From Prosthecobacter debontii (lineage in GTDB: Bacteria > Verrucomicrobiota > Verrucomicrobiia > Verrucomicrobiales > Verrucomicrobiaceae), in assembly GCF_900167535.1 (NCBI RefSeq), contig NZ_FUYE01000015.1, positions 99,762 to 163,761 on the forward strand: a DNA stretch of 64,000 nt, written 5' to 3'. Position 1 is the first letter of the stretch; every line of letters begins with the position of its first letter. The notes beneath the pieces are model-generated. The model was not told where the DNA came from, ran no database searches, and worked only from the letters and a program-made list of their open reading frames with translations. Shown here piece by piece: positions 17,835 to 25,237 of this stretch. The translations under genes and the position numbers were made by a program.

Positions 17835-19744
17835 CAGTCGCTCGAATACGGGTTAAAGTCGCTCTCCATCCAGCGGCGTTTTTCAAAGCTGATGCTGCGC
17901 AGGATGAGCCACCCGGGCCATAGGGCGATGAGGCCGAGACCGATCCAGAAATTGGACCAGAACAATCCTCCGCGCTCAATGGTGAAGGTGACATTCGCTT
18001 GGGTCAGATCGCTGGAGGCATCCGGGGTCACGCGCAGATAATAGTCACCGCTGGGAATGGAGGCCAGGGTCACACGCTGGCGGCTGCCATCCGGTGCGGT
18101 GGTGTAATTGGCCAGCGGGAACGCCACGGGATAGGTTTGTTGGCTCTCGGCGGCCACGAGGCTGCCTTTGAGGCCCAGGTATTTGTCGCTGGGGAGTAAG
18201 CCGGTGGCGGTGATGTGAACGGGCGCTGAGCTTCCCTCCAGCTTGAAGGTCTCCGTCACCATCGCATCTCCTGGAGTGGCCCCCTGATAGGTGGCACCGA
18301 CATGGCTCACTTCTTTGACCGTGCCCCAGCCCATGAAAAGGATCTGGATGACGATGTAAGCGATGACGGTGAAGACGGCGGGCGTGCGGATCTCCGACAG
18401 ACGTTGGCGATGGGGATTCGGTTCGTTGAGGTAGGGACCATCTGGCGACGGGAAAGTGCGACCGGCTTTGGCAAAAGCCGCCTGCACCTCGGTGTGGGGG
18501 AGATATTCTCCACCGGACCAAGTGATCTCATTGAGTCCATCCATCTCTTCCTTGGAGAGGATATAAGGCGGTGCGATGAAATCGGTGAGCAGGGCACGTT
18601 CACCGTTTTTTACCCGCCAGTAAAACTCACCCAGCACGTCGGAGGTGATGGCTTCTTCACGGGCAAAGAGCTTGAAGGGACGGCCCTGCCATTCGGAGTC
18701 AGTTACATGTCCGGGAAGGAGGCGCACCAGACTCCAGTGGCCTTTGAACGTGACCAGAAAACGAAAGCCTAACCAAGGATTGAATAGGAGATATTCATCC
18801 CAGGAACTCCAGCGATCTTTCCGCCGCATAAAGCCGACGATTTCCCACAGCTCACCTTTCAACAGACCGCGCGTGCCGATCTCCAGGAGGGGCTGAAGGC
18901 GCAGCGTCGTTTGCGCCACCTTACCGATCTCTTTGAGACGCGGGGTGGAGGCATCTAGGATGCTCGCGCAACTTCCACACACTGCACTCATGCTCTGGCC
19001 CTCGGCACGCAGATGGACCGGCGCGGCGCACCTCGGGCAGTTCAGCGCCTCACTCTGGCGGCGGGTGATTTCGGCCTCTTTGTCCCAGCCGGGCACCTTG
19101 CGCAGTTCCGTGAAGTTCAGGTCAGCAAACTCCGCGTATTCGCCCTGATAAAACTCCACATCTCCCGAGGAGACTTCGATACTGCCGAATTGACCTTGAG
19201 GCCCGTTGAGGTCGATGCTGGTGCGCTTCCATCCCGGTGGCGGCACCATGGGCAGTTCACCCTCGGCGGCGATACATCGCCCTTCTTTCACATCGGTGAT
19301 CAGCCAGTCTTCTTGATGGATCTTGATCCGCTGTCCGGCCTTGCTCGTGTCATCCACAAACGGCGGGAGCTTCACGCTGTGCGGAAAGCTCACCATGAAA
19401 AAGCCCATCACCTCAGCGATCCAGCCCGTCGTACCTTGGCCAAAGTCGGCGCACCATTCCGTCCAGGAGCCATCCCCATAGTGAAGACGCATGCGACCGA
19501 TCAGCGTGAAGGCGCGGCCTTGCCAATGGCCCCGAGTGCCGATCTGGAGCGGGGAGAGGTCGGGCGGCAGCTCCGCCACTTGACCGTAGTTCTCCACCTG
19601 GAAATCCCGCCGGACCACCACCGTGCGGCAGTGGGCACAGATGGAAGAGATGCTGATGGAGGAGCGGAACTCGACCGGAGCACCGCATTGCGGGCATTCA
19701 TAGCGGCGGCTGGCAGGGGCTGGGGCAGTCGTCGATGTTTCCAC
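17834..19744 (-). CDS. DUF4178 protein with two zinc ribbons and C-terminal membrane helices
   Basis: 636 residues from a GTG at 19744. There are two similar halves, each beginning with a four-Cys zinc ribbon (YECPQCGAPVEF...ICAHC near residue 14 and LNCPRCAAPVHL...VCGSC near 235), each followed by a DUF4178-type beta domain (GTRGHWQGRAFTLIGRMRLH and GTRGLLKGELWEIVGFMRRK). A transmembrane helix follows around residue 460 (FTVIAYIVIQILFMGWGTV), then an outside beta domain of about 120 residues, and a last helix (FWSNFWIGLGLIALWPGWLI). Function unknown. It starts the tightly packed part of the cluster. Confidence 0.85.
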   Translation of the reverse strand: METSTTAPAPASRRYECPQCGAPVEFRSSISISSICAHCRTVVVRRDFQVENYGQVAELPPDLSPLQIGTRGHWQGRAFTLIGRMRLHYGDGSWTEWCADFGQGTTGWIAEVMGFFMVSFPHSVKLPPFVDDTSKAGQRIKIHQEDWLITDVKEGRCIAAEGELPMVPPPGWKRTSIDLNGPQGQFGSIEVSSGDVEFYQGEYAEFADLNFTELRKVPGWDKEAEITRRQSEALNCPRCAAPVHLRAEGQSMSAVCGSCASILDASTPRLKEIGKVAQTTLRLQPLLEIGTRGLLKGELWEIVGFMRRKDRWSSWDEYLLFNPWLGFRFLVTFKGHWSLVRLLPGHVTDSEWQGRPFKLFAREEAITSDVLGEFYWRVKNGERALLTDFIAPPYILSKEEMDGLNEITWSGGEYLPHTEVQAAFAKAGRTFPSPDGPYLNEPNPHRQRLSEIRTPAVFTVIAYIVIQILFMGWGTVKEVSHVGATYQGATPGDAMVTETFKLEGSSAPVHITATGLLPSDKYLGLKGSLVAAESQQTYPVAFPLANYTTAPDGSRQRVTLASIPSGDYYLRVTPDASSDLTQANVTFTIERGGLFWSNFWIGLGLIALWPGWLILRSISFEKRRWMESDFNPYSSD

Positions 19745-19781
19745 GGGTCTTATTCAAGCGGTAGGAAGGCCGAATGACAAA

Positions 19782-20459
19782 TTACAATTGCGGCTTGGGA
19801 ATGGATCGGGGCAGCCGCCGCCAGTCACCACTGTCCCAGTCCAGTGTCTCCAGTCCATGGAGTTGCTTTTTATAGTCATACGGGCTCGGCTCCAGTGTGG
19901 CATAGCCCGGGTAATAATAGCGGAGCCCGCGCTCACGACTATACTCCAGCTCCCTGAGCATGGTGTAGATGCCTAGGCTGCGCCAATCATGGTCAGGCTC
20001 AAACAAACCATAGACGGCAGAGCAGCTCTCCGCTCCGATGTCCAGGTAGCTGAGGGCGATGAGTTCCCGGCCCTCATACACCCGGCATTCCACACACTCA
20101 CAGGGCACCGTGGCCGGATGAGGTGAAAGGAACATGTCCAGATCATCCGGCACGTTGTCTTTGAAGCGGTTTTTATGGCGCTGAAACATCAACCGCGCCT
20201 GCATGCTCAGCGTGGCGGGCGCGAATTCATGCCGGAGATCCTCGTTCTTACGCAAGACCCGGCGCTGGCTTTTGCTCAGCTCGAAGCGTGGTAAATCCAC
20301 CCGCAAGGGGGTGATGGAGCGCACGTGATTTTCGTCAATGCTGAGACTGTAGCGGAAAAAAGTGCTGCCAAAATGACGCCAACCGGTGGCCCAGAGACGA
20401 TCCATAATCTCCGGCGGGACGGAATCGCACAGGAAAGTCTGATTGATGATCTCGGGCAC
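19782..20459 (-). CDS. Arginyl/leucyl-tRNA-protein transferase-like GNAT (ATE/Bpt family)
   Basis: 225 residues if GTG 20459 is used; the frame stays open to a GTG at 20612, but the extra residues are AT-rich and unlike the family. PPEIMDRLWATGWRHFGSTF, the KSQRRVLRKN segment and the C-terminal YYYPGYATLEPSPYDYKKQL match the ATE/Bpt fold. The cysteine pair that family members carry after the GWR motif is absent (YSLSIDENHV). Classical members transfer Arg or Leu from tRNA to protein N-termini for degradation; with the Cys motif missing, the activity here is uncertain. It is 37 bases upstream of DUF4178 on the same strand. Confidence 0.72.
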   Translation of the reverse strand: MPEIINQTFLCDSVPPEIMDRLWATGWRHFGSTFFRYSLSIDENHVRSITPLRVDLPRFELSKSQRRVLRKNEDLRHEFAPATLSMQARLMFQRHKNRFKDNVPDDLDMFLSPHPATVPCECVECRVYEGRELIALSYLDIGAESCSAVYGLFEPDHDWRSLGIYTMLRELEYSRERGLRYYYPGYATLEPSPYDYKKQLHGLETLDWDSGDWRRLPRSIPKPQL

Positions 20460-20738
20460 GCGCCAGAGTTTTGCTGATCTCCGCGAGGTGTCCAGCGATT
20501 CATTAAGAAATGAGCTGCTTTTCGGCGGAGCTGATCGAGGTCTAGAATGTGTCGAAATAATGCGGTCAGATAGCGAATTGTTTGGCAGACAAAGTCTGCT
20601 TTCAATTATCACCTCGTGGGTGGTTTTTTCTGGGGTTCAAATTTTGTAGTCGGAAGACTTTGTGTTGGTGATATTCTTAAGTTGGAAGATAATCATGTTT
20701 CGCGATCCCCTGCTTTATTTTTATGGTATAGTCATGCC
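20460..20738. other. A/T-rich divergent intergenic region
   Basis: 279 bases between the arginyltransferase-like gene and the histidine kinase, visibly richer in A/T than its surroundings, especially 20575-20735. A TATAGT hexamer at 20726-20731 is a possible -10 element for the kinase. No RNA gene or repeat is recognised. Confidence 0.4.
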
Positions 20739-21878
20739 ATGCTACACTGTTTTTTAGCCGTGCATCGAGATGAGCTCATTGAAAGATGCCGAAGTAAGGC
20801 TTCTAACAGCGTGGGTGTGGTGGCAAGAGCGACCGACGAGATTGATCATGGGGTTCCTTTTTTTCTCGATCAGCTCATCAAGACCTTGAAGGTCGAGCAA
20901 AGTGCCCATCCCATAGATGGCTTGAAAGTCTCAGGAGGTTCTGGAGGCACTACGTTAGGTCTTTCCGAGTTAGGGGACATTGCTGCGCAGCACGGGAGAG
21001 ATCTGATGCACCGGGGCTTTACTGTCGAACAAGTGGTGCATGGTTATGGAGATTTGTGTCAGTCAATCACAGATCTGGCTTTTGAACGTCACGAGCCTGT
21101 CAAGGTAGAGGAGTTTAGAACTCTCAACCGATGTCTGGACAATGCCATCGCGATGGCCGTAGCTGAGTTCAATCATCAGCGAGATTCTTTGGCAGCGGAG
21201 ACACACGCAAAGATGCATTTGATGGAGATCGGTTTTTTCGCTCATGAGCTGCGTAATTTCCTCAATACGGCAACCCTGGCCCTCGTTGTGATTACCGAAG
21301 AAAACTTGAGTCTGAGCGGAGCTACCTGTGCGGTTCTCAATCGTGCCCTTATCGGCATGCGTGCTCTTATTGACCGCTCTTTGACGGATGTCCGCATGAG
21401 TGCCGGACTTCCGATTCAGCATCAGCTTTTTGACATGGCTGATTTTATTGATGAGTTGAAGCTTTCCTCGATGCTGGAAGCACACGTTAAGAAGTGCCGT
21501 TTTATCGTTCAGGCGGTGGAGTGCGGTCTGATGATTGAAGCTGATCGGGACCTGCTGCTGTCAGCTGCGGGGAACCTTCTGCAAAATGCCTTCAAATTTA
21601 CTCTTCCTGGCACCGAAGTGATTTTAAGCTGTTTTGCTCGAGGAAACCGCATTCTTATCGAAGTGGAGGATCATGGCAAAGGTTTGCTACCGGCAGAGAT
21701 CGAGAAGATATTTCACCCTTTCGCTCAAACAGGAAGCGACAGAAGCGGTCTCGGCTTGGGGTTGGCCATCGCACGCCGCTGTGTCGAAGCGAATAAAGGC
21801 GTTTTGAGCGTTCGCACCAAAGCGACATCCGGCTGCGTGTTTACCATTGATCTGCCCAGGCAGATTTCATCAAATTGA
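20739..21878 (+). CDS. Orphan sensor histidine kinase
   Basis: 379 residues from ATG 20739 (MLHCFLAVHRDELIERC). The N-terminal 110 residues look like the helical RsbRD/RsbU-N-type sensor domain. The dimerisation segment carries the phospho-acceptor in FFAHELRNFLNTATLAL. The ATPase domain has an N-box (AAGNLLQNAFKFT), G1 (VEDHGKGLLP), and G2 (SGLGLGLAIARRC). No transmembrane helix is seen, so it is cytosolic. No response regulator lies next to it, so its partner is elsewhere. The longer frame back to 20616 covers A/T-rich non-conserved sequence and was not used. Confidence 0.88.
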   Translation: MLHCFLAVHRDELIERCRSKASNSVGVVARATDEIDHGVPFFLDQLIKTLKVEQSAHPIDGLKVSGGSGGTTLGLSELGDIAAQHGRDLMHRGFTVEQVVHGYGDLCQSITDLAFERHEPVKVEEFRTLNRCLDNAIAMAVAEFNHQRDSLAAETHAKMHLMEIGFFAHELRNFLNTATLALVVITEENLSLSGATCAVLNRALIGMRALIDRSLTDVRMSAGLPIQHQLFDMADFIDELKLSSMLEAHVKKCRFIVQAVECGLMIEADRDLLLSAAGNLLQNAFKFTLPGTEVILSCFARGNRILIEVEDHGKGLLPAEIEKIFHPFAQTGSDRSGLGLGLAIARRCVEANKGVLSVRTKATSGCVFTIDLPRQISSN

Positions 21879-22219
21879 TTGGCACGAGCGATTTCCCAAG
21901 GCTCCGTCTTATGGCATAACCAATTATTGCTTTGCGGTCTGTGGTGTGAACACTCGCAGACCTTTGTCTCGGAACTTTGATGCCCCGCTCCATGATCGCA
22001 TTCGTGCAGGCTACAGGTTCATCGGTTTTCCAATGCGCAGCCCTGAGTTTAGAATCAAATGCTCTGCTTGTAGCGTATAACCCGCTTCTGAAGTGTGCGA
22101 TGTGGTGAGGGACAGAGAGACTAGGTGATCGGTTTTATCGGTCCTTACTCAGATAAACACCCGCATGGCCGGTGAGTGCGACGAATGATGGCGTAACAAA
22201 ACCGCTAACATCAAATCAT
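21879..22219. other. Intergenic stretch without a convincing gene
   Basis: 341 bases. A 77-codon frame at 21847-22080 overlaps the kinase end and has no family features. I see no hairpin with a T-run, tRNA or known riboswitch. It probably holds the promoter for the GlsB/YeaQ-type gene. Confidence 0.4.
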
Positions 22220-22474
22220 ATGGAAATTCTCTGGATGCTTATCATCGGCCTCATCGTTGGGGCATTAGCCAAATTCTTGACGCCGGGTAGAGACCCGGGC
22301 GGCTTCTTCATCACCATGATCCTGGGCATTGTCGGTTCGATGGTAGCTGGGTTTCTTGGCCGGACTCTTGGCTGGTATTCGGATGGTGAAACGGCGGGAC
22401 TGATCGCGTCAATTCTTGGAGCGATTCTGGTCCTGTCTGTTTACCGTCTGATCTCAAGTCGTCGCAGATATTAA
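22220..22474 (+). CDS. GlsB/YeaQ/YmgE-family stress membrane protein
   Basis: 84 residues from ATG 22220 (MEILWMLIIGLIVGALAKFL). Three hydrophobic helices with the conserved GRDPGGFFITMILGIVGSMV segment and the ending SSRRRY. This family of small inner-membrane proteins is often induced by stress; the mechanism is unknown. The frame could start 48 bases upstream but the chosen ATG matches the family. Confidence 0.88.
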   Translation: MEILWMLIIGLIVGALAKFLTPGRDPGGFFITMILGIVGSMVAGFLGRTLGWYSDGETAGLIASILGAILVLSVYRLISSRRRY

Positions 22475-22624
22475 AGGAGGATGCTGACCCAGTTCGCCTG
22501 CTCGCATCGATCCAGCGCTTATGCTCAGGCAGCTTGGTCAGGATGAACTCTCTGAAAGTCACTCATCTTGTGAACTGGGGACCTCACGGAAGCAGATACC
22601 GGCTCTCATCTTTTTTCTCTGGAT

Positions 22625-23413
22625 TCAACTGAACTTACCACGCACGTAGGCCTCGGTTTGAGGATCACGCGGGGTGTTGAAGAGGTCCATGGTGGGGCGG
22701 AACTCGATGAGTTTGCCCAGATAGAAGAAGGCGGTGTTGTCGGCACAGCGGCGGGCCTGCTCCATGTTGTGAGTGACGATGACGATGGTGAACTCTTCTT
22801 TGAGGCCATGCATCAGTTCCTCGATCTTGAGGGTCGCTACAGGGTCGAGCGCAGCGCAGGGCTCGTCCATGAGCAGGATCTGTGGGCGATTGGCAATCGC
22901 GCGGGCAATGCACAGACGCTGCTGCTGACCGCCGGACAGACCAAAGGCGCTGTCGTGCAGCTTGTCCTTCACTTCATCCCAGAGTGCGGCACCGCGCAGG
23001 CTTTTTTCCACCACTTCATCCAGCTCGCTCTTGCCGTTGCGACCGGCGACGCGGAGCGGGAAAATGACGTTCTCGTAGATGCTCTTGGGGAAGGGATTGT
23101 ATTTCTGGAAGACCATGCCCACGCGCTTGCGCAGGGAGATGACCTCGACATCGGGGTCATAGAGACTCTGGCCATCAATGTAAATGTCCCCCTGATGCTG
23201 GATGCCATCCACGAGGTCATTCATGCGGTTGATGTTCCGCAGCAGAGTCGTTTTTCCGCAGCCGGACGGGCCGATGAAGGCGGTGATTTCTTTCTCGGGG
23301 ATGTCCAGGGAGATGCTGTGCAGCACCTGCTTCGGCCCATACCAGAAAGAGAAATCATCCACCTTGATGAAGGCGGGATCGCACGGGTAGGAATCGGACG
23401 GGAGATCGGACAT
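22625..23413 (-). CDS. pstB: Phosphate ABC transporter ATP-binding protein PstB
   Basis: 262-residue ATPase that powers high-affinity phosphate uptake. Walker [20 protein letters not shown], the signature [14 protein letters not shown], Walker [14 protein letters not shown] and the H-loop [20 protein letters not shown] are intact. It follows pstA by three bases, the last gene of the pstC-pstA-pstB operon. phoU, often next, is absent within the window. Confidence 0.96.
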   Translation of the reverse strand: MSDLPSDSYPCDPAFIKVDDFSFWYGPKQVLHSISLDIPEKEITAFIGPSGCGKTTLLRNINRMNDLVDGIQHQGDIYIDGQSLYDPDVEVISLRKRVGMVFQKYNPFPKSIYENVIFPLRVAGRNGKSELDEVVEKSLRGAALWDEVKDKLHDSAFGLSGGQQQRLCIARAIANRPQILLMDEPCAALDPVATLKIEELMHGLKEEFTIVIVTHNMEQARRCADNTAFFYLGKLIEFRPTMDLFNTPRDPQTEAYVRGKFS

Positions 23414-23416
23414 GGA

Positions 23417-25237
23417 TTAAAACGCACTGGCCTGATACTTTTTCCGCAGCCGCGCACGGATCTGGATGGCGGCTAGGTTCAAAGCGACGACGAGAAGAAT
23501 GAGCAGCAGGGTGGTGGCAAAGACCATCGGTTTCGCCCCTTCGGAATCGGGAGATTGGAATCCGAGGTCGTAGATGTGAAAGCCCAGGTGCATGAACTTG
23601 CGCTCGGCATGGATGAAAGGCCAGGAGAGGTCCAGCGGCAGGGATGGGGCCAGCTTAACCACACCGGTGATCATGAGCGGTGCGACCTCGCCCGCACCAC
23701 GAGCCATGGCCAGGATAACGCCGGTCATCACACCCGGAAGGGCGCTGGGCAGGACAATACGTTGGATCATCTGCCACTTGGAAGCTCCGCAGGCCAGGGC
23801 TGCCTCGCGCACGCCACGCGGCACGGCGACCAAGGCCTCCTCAGTCGCCACGATGACCACGGGCAGGGTCATGAGGGCCAAGGTCAAGGAAGCCCAGAGA
23901 ATGCCGCCCGTGCCAAAGGTAGGCGCGGGCAATTGATCGCTGAAGAAACCGTGGAAGTAGGGGCAGCGCGCGATCGTGATGATGACCAGGAACACGCTGG
24001 TGATCCAGAGGGTGCCTTCGACCTTGTGCAAAAATTTCTGCCGCTTCTGCTGAGTCGGAATGGCGGTGCGGTTATGCGTGGAGAGATAAACGGCGACGCC
24101 GATGCAGGTAAGCGCTCCCAAACCAGCGGCAAACCACCACGCCGGGGGCAGGGGATATTTCACACCGCCATCGATGAAACCTCCGACGCCGTAAACGAAG
24201 AAACCCAGGCCAAACACGCCGAACACGATGGACGGCACGCCAGCGAGGTTATTGACGCAGATGCGCACGATCTGAACGACGATGCCCTGCCGAGCATACT
24301 CACGCAGATAAATGGCGGCGATGATGCCGAACGGCGTGACCATGACCGCCATCAGCACCGTCATGACGAAGGTGCCAAAGATGGCGGGAAAGATGCCGCC
24401 CTCGGTATTGGCTTCACGAGGTTCTGTGAACAGGAATTCAAAGACGCTGTGGATGAAGACCCCGAGCTTGCCGAAGAAGCTCAGGTCATTCGGCTGATAA
24501 AAGTAGAGGATGTCGCCGACGTTCTGGGTGCGCTCCTCACCTGAGGCGAGTTTGTAGATGAGCTTATCGGCGGTCTGCTGGGCACGTAGTTTCTGGGCTT
24601 CATCCGCCAGCGTTTGATAGAGCTTCTGTTCTTCAGCAATCTCGTCCTTGAGATCCTCTTTACGGGAACGGATCTCCAGCTTCTTCATCCGCGCATTGAT
24701 CTCGCCGATTTCGTTTTTCTCGATGTGCAGGATCTTTGCACGGCGCTCATTGGCCTCATCCACGAGCTGATGAAAGCGGGCGGAGAAGCTGGCGTCGTCC
24801 GCATTCAGGCGGCTGCCGTCTGCGAACTGAAGCGCAACGGGGGTGAAGATGGAGTCGCCATACTCCATGCGCTCCGCCACGTAGATGCCCTTGGTATCGG
24901 CCTGGGCGACAATGTCCGCGTCATTGATGAAACGGAAGCCGAGGTTATAGGCATCTTTGTTCCCGGTGTAGATCTGATGCTCGGTAGCGAAGCTGCCATC
25001 CGGCTTTCTCCGCTGCTGTGTTTTGACGAGGCTACCGGCGATCTGGGTTTCCTGACCGTTCTCCTTGATCGTGAAAACGGCGACCTGATCCGGCCAGAAG
25101 ACAGAGAGACCATTGGCCGCAATGAGCAGGAGCAGGCCGCTGATCATGAGCAGACCCACGGTGAGTCCGGCGGCAGTGAGCCACACTTTGACCTCGCCTT
25201 TGGTGCGTGCTGGCGTTTGAGAGGGCGATTGAGACAT
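23417..25237 (-). CDS. pstA: Phosphate ABC transporter permease PstA, with large periplasmic insertion
   Basis: 606 residues, about twice the usual PstA. The first transmembrane helix is near residues 16-40 (WLTAAGLTVGLLMISGLLLL). A periplasmic region of about 230 residues follows, with a long charged coiled coil (about residues 155-220, e.g. LHIEKNEIGEINARMKKLEI). The permease core then begins near residue 285 (GIFPAIFGTFVMTVLMAVMV) and carries the EAA-type loop ALACGASKWQMIQRIVLP. ATG overlaps the pstC stop by one base. The insertion recurs in other bacteria with long PstC/PstA, but its role is unknown. Confidence 0.9.
   Translation of the reverse strand: MSQSPSQTPARTKGEVKVWLTAAGLTVGLLMISGLLLLIAANGLSVFWPDQVAVFTIKENGQETQIAGSLVKTQQRRKPDGSFATEHQIYTGNKDAYNLGFRFINDADIVAQADTKGIYVAERMEYGDSIFTPVALQFADGSRLNADDASFSARFHQLVDEANERRAKILHIEKNEIGEINARMKKLEIRSRKEDLKDEIAEEQKLYQTLADEAQKLRAQQTADKLIYKLASGEERTQNVGDILYFYQPNDLSFFGKLGVFIHSVFEFLFTEPREANTEGGIFPAIFGTFVMTVLMAVMVTPFGIIAAIYLREYARQGIVVQIVRICVNNLAGVPSIVFGVFGLGFFVYGVGGFIDGGVKYPLPPAWWFAAGLGALTCIGVAVYLSTHNRTAIPTQQKRQKFLHKVEGTLWITSVFLVIITIARCPYFHGFFSDQLPAPTFGTGGILWASLTLALMTLPVVIVATEEALVAVPRGVREAALACGASKWQMIQRIVLPSALPGVMTGVILAMARGAGEVAPLMITGVVKLAPSLPLDLSWPFIHAERKFMHLGFHIYDLGFQSPDSEGAKPMVFATTLLLILLVVALNLAAIQIRARLRKKYQASAF

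Noticed and set aside
19013..19777. 254-residue plus-strand frame over DUF4178
   Set aside because: Antisense to a gene with clear zinc-ribbon repeats.
21847..22080. 77-codon frame after the histidine kinase
   Set aside because: Overlaps the kinase end, no ribosome site, no family match, composition not gene-like.
23555..24544. Long plus-strand frame across pstA
   Set aside because: Antisense shadow of pstA; the minus-strand product matches a known permease in full.
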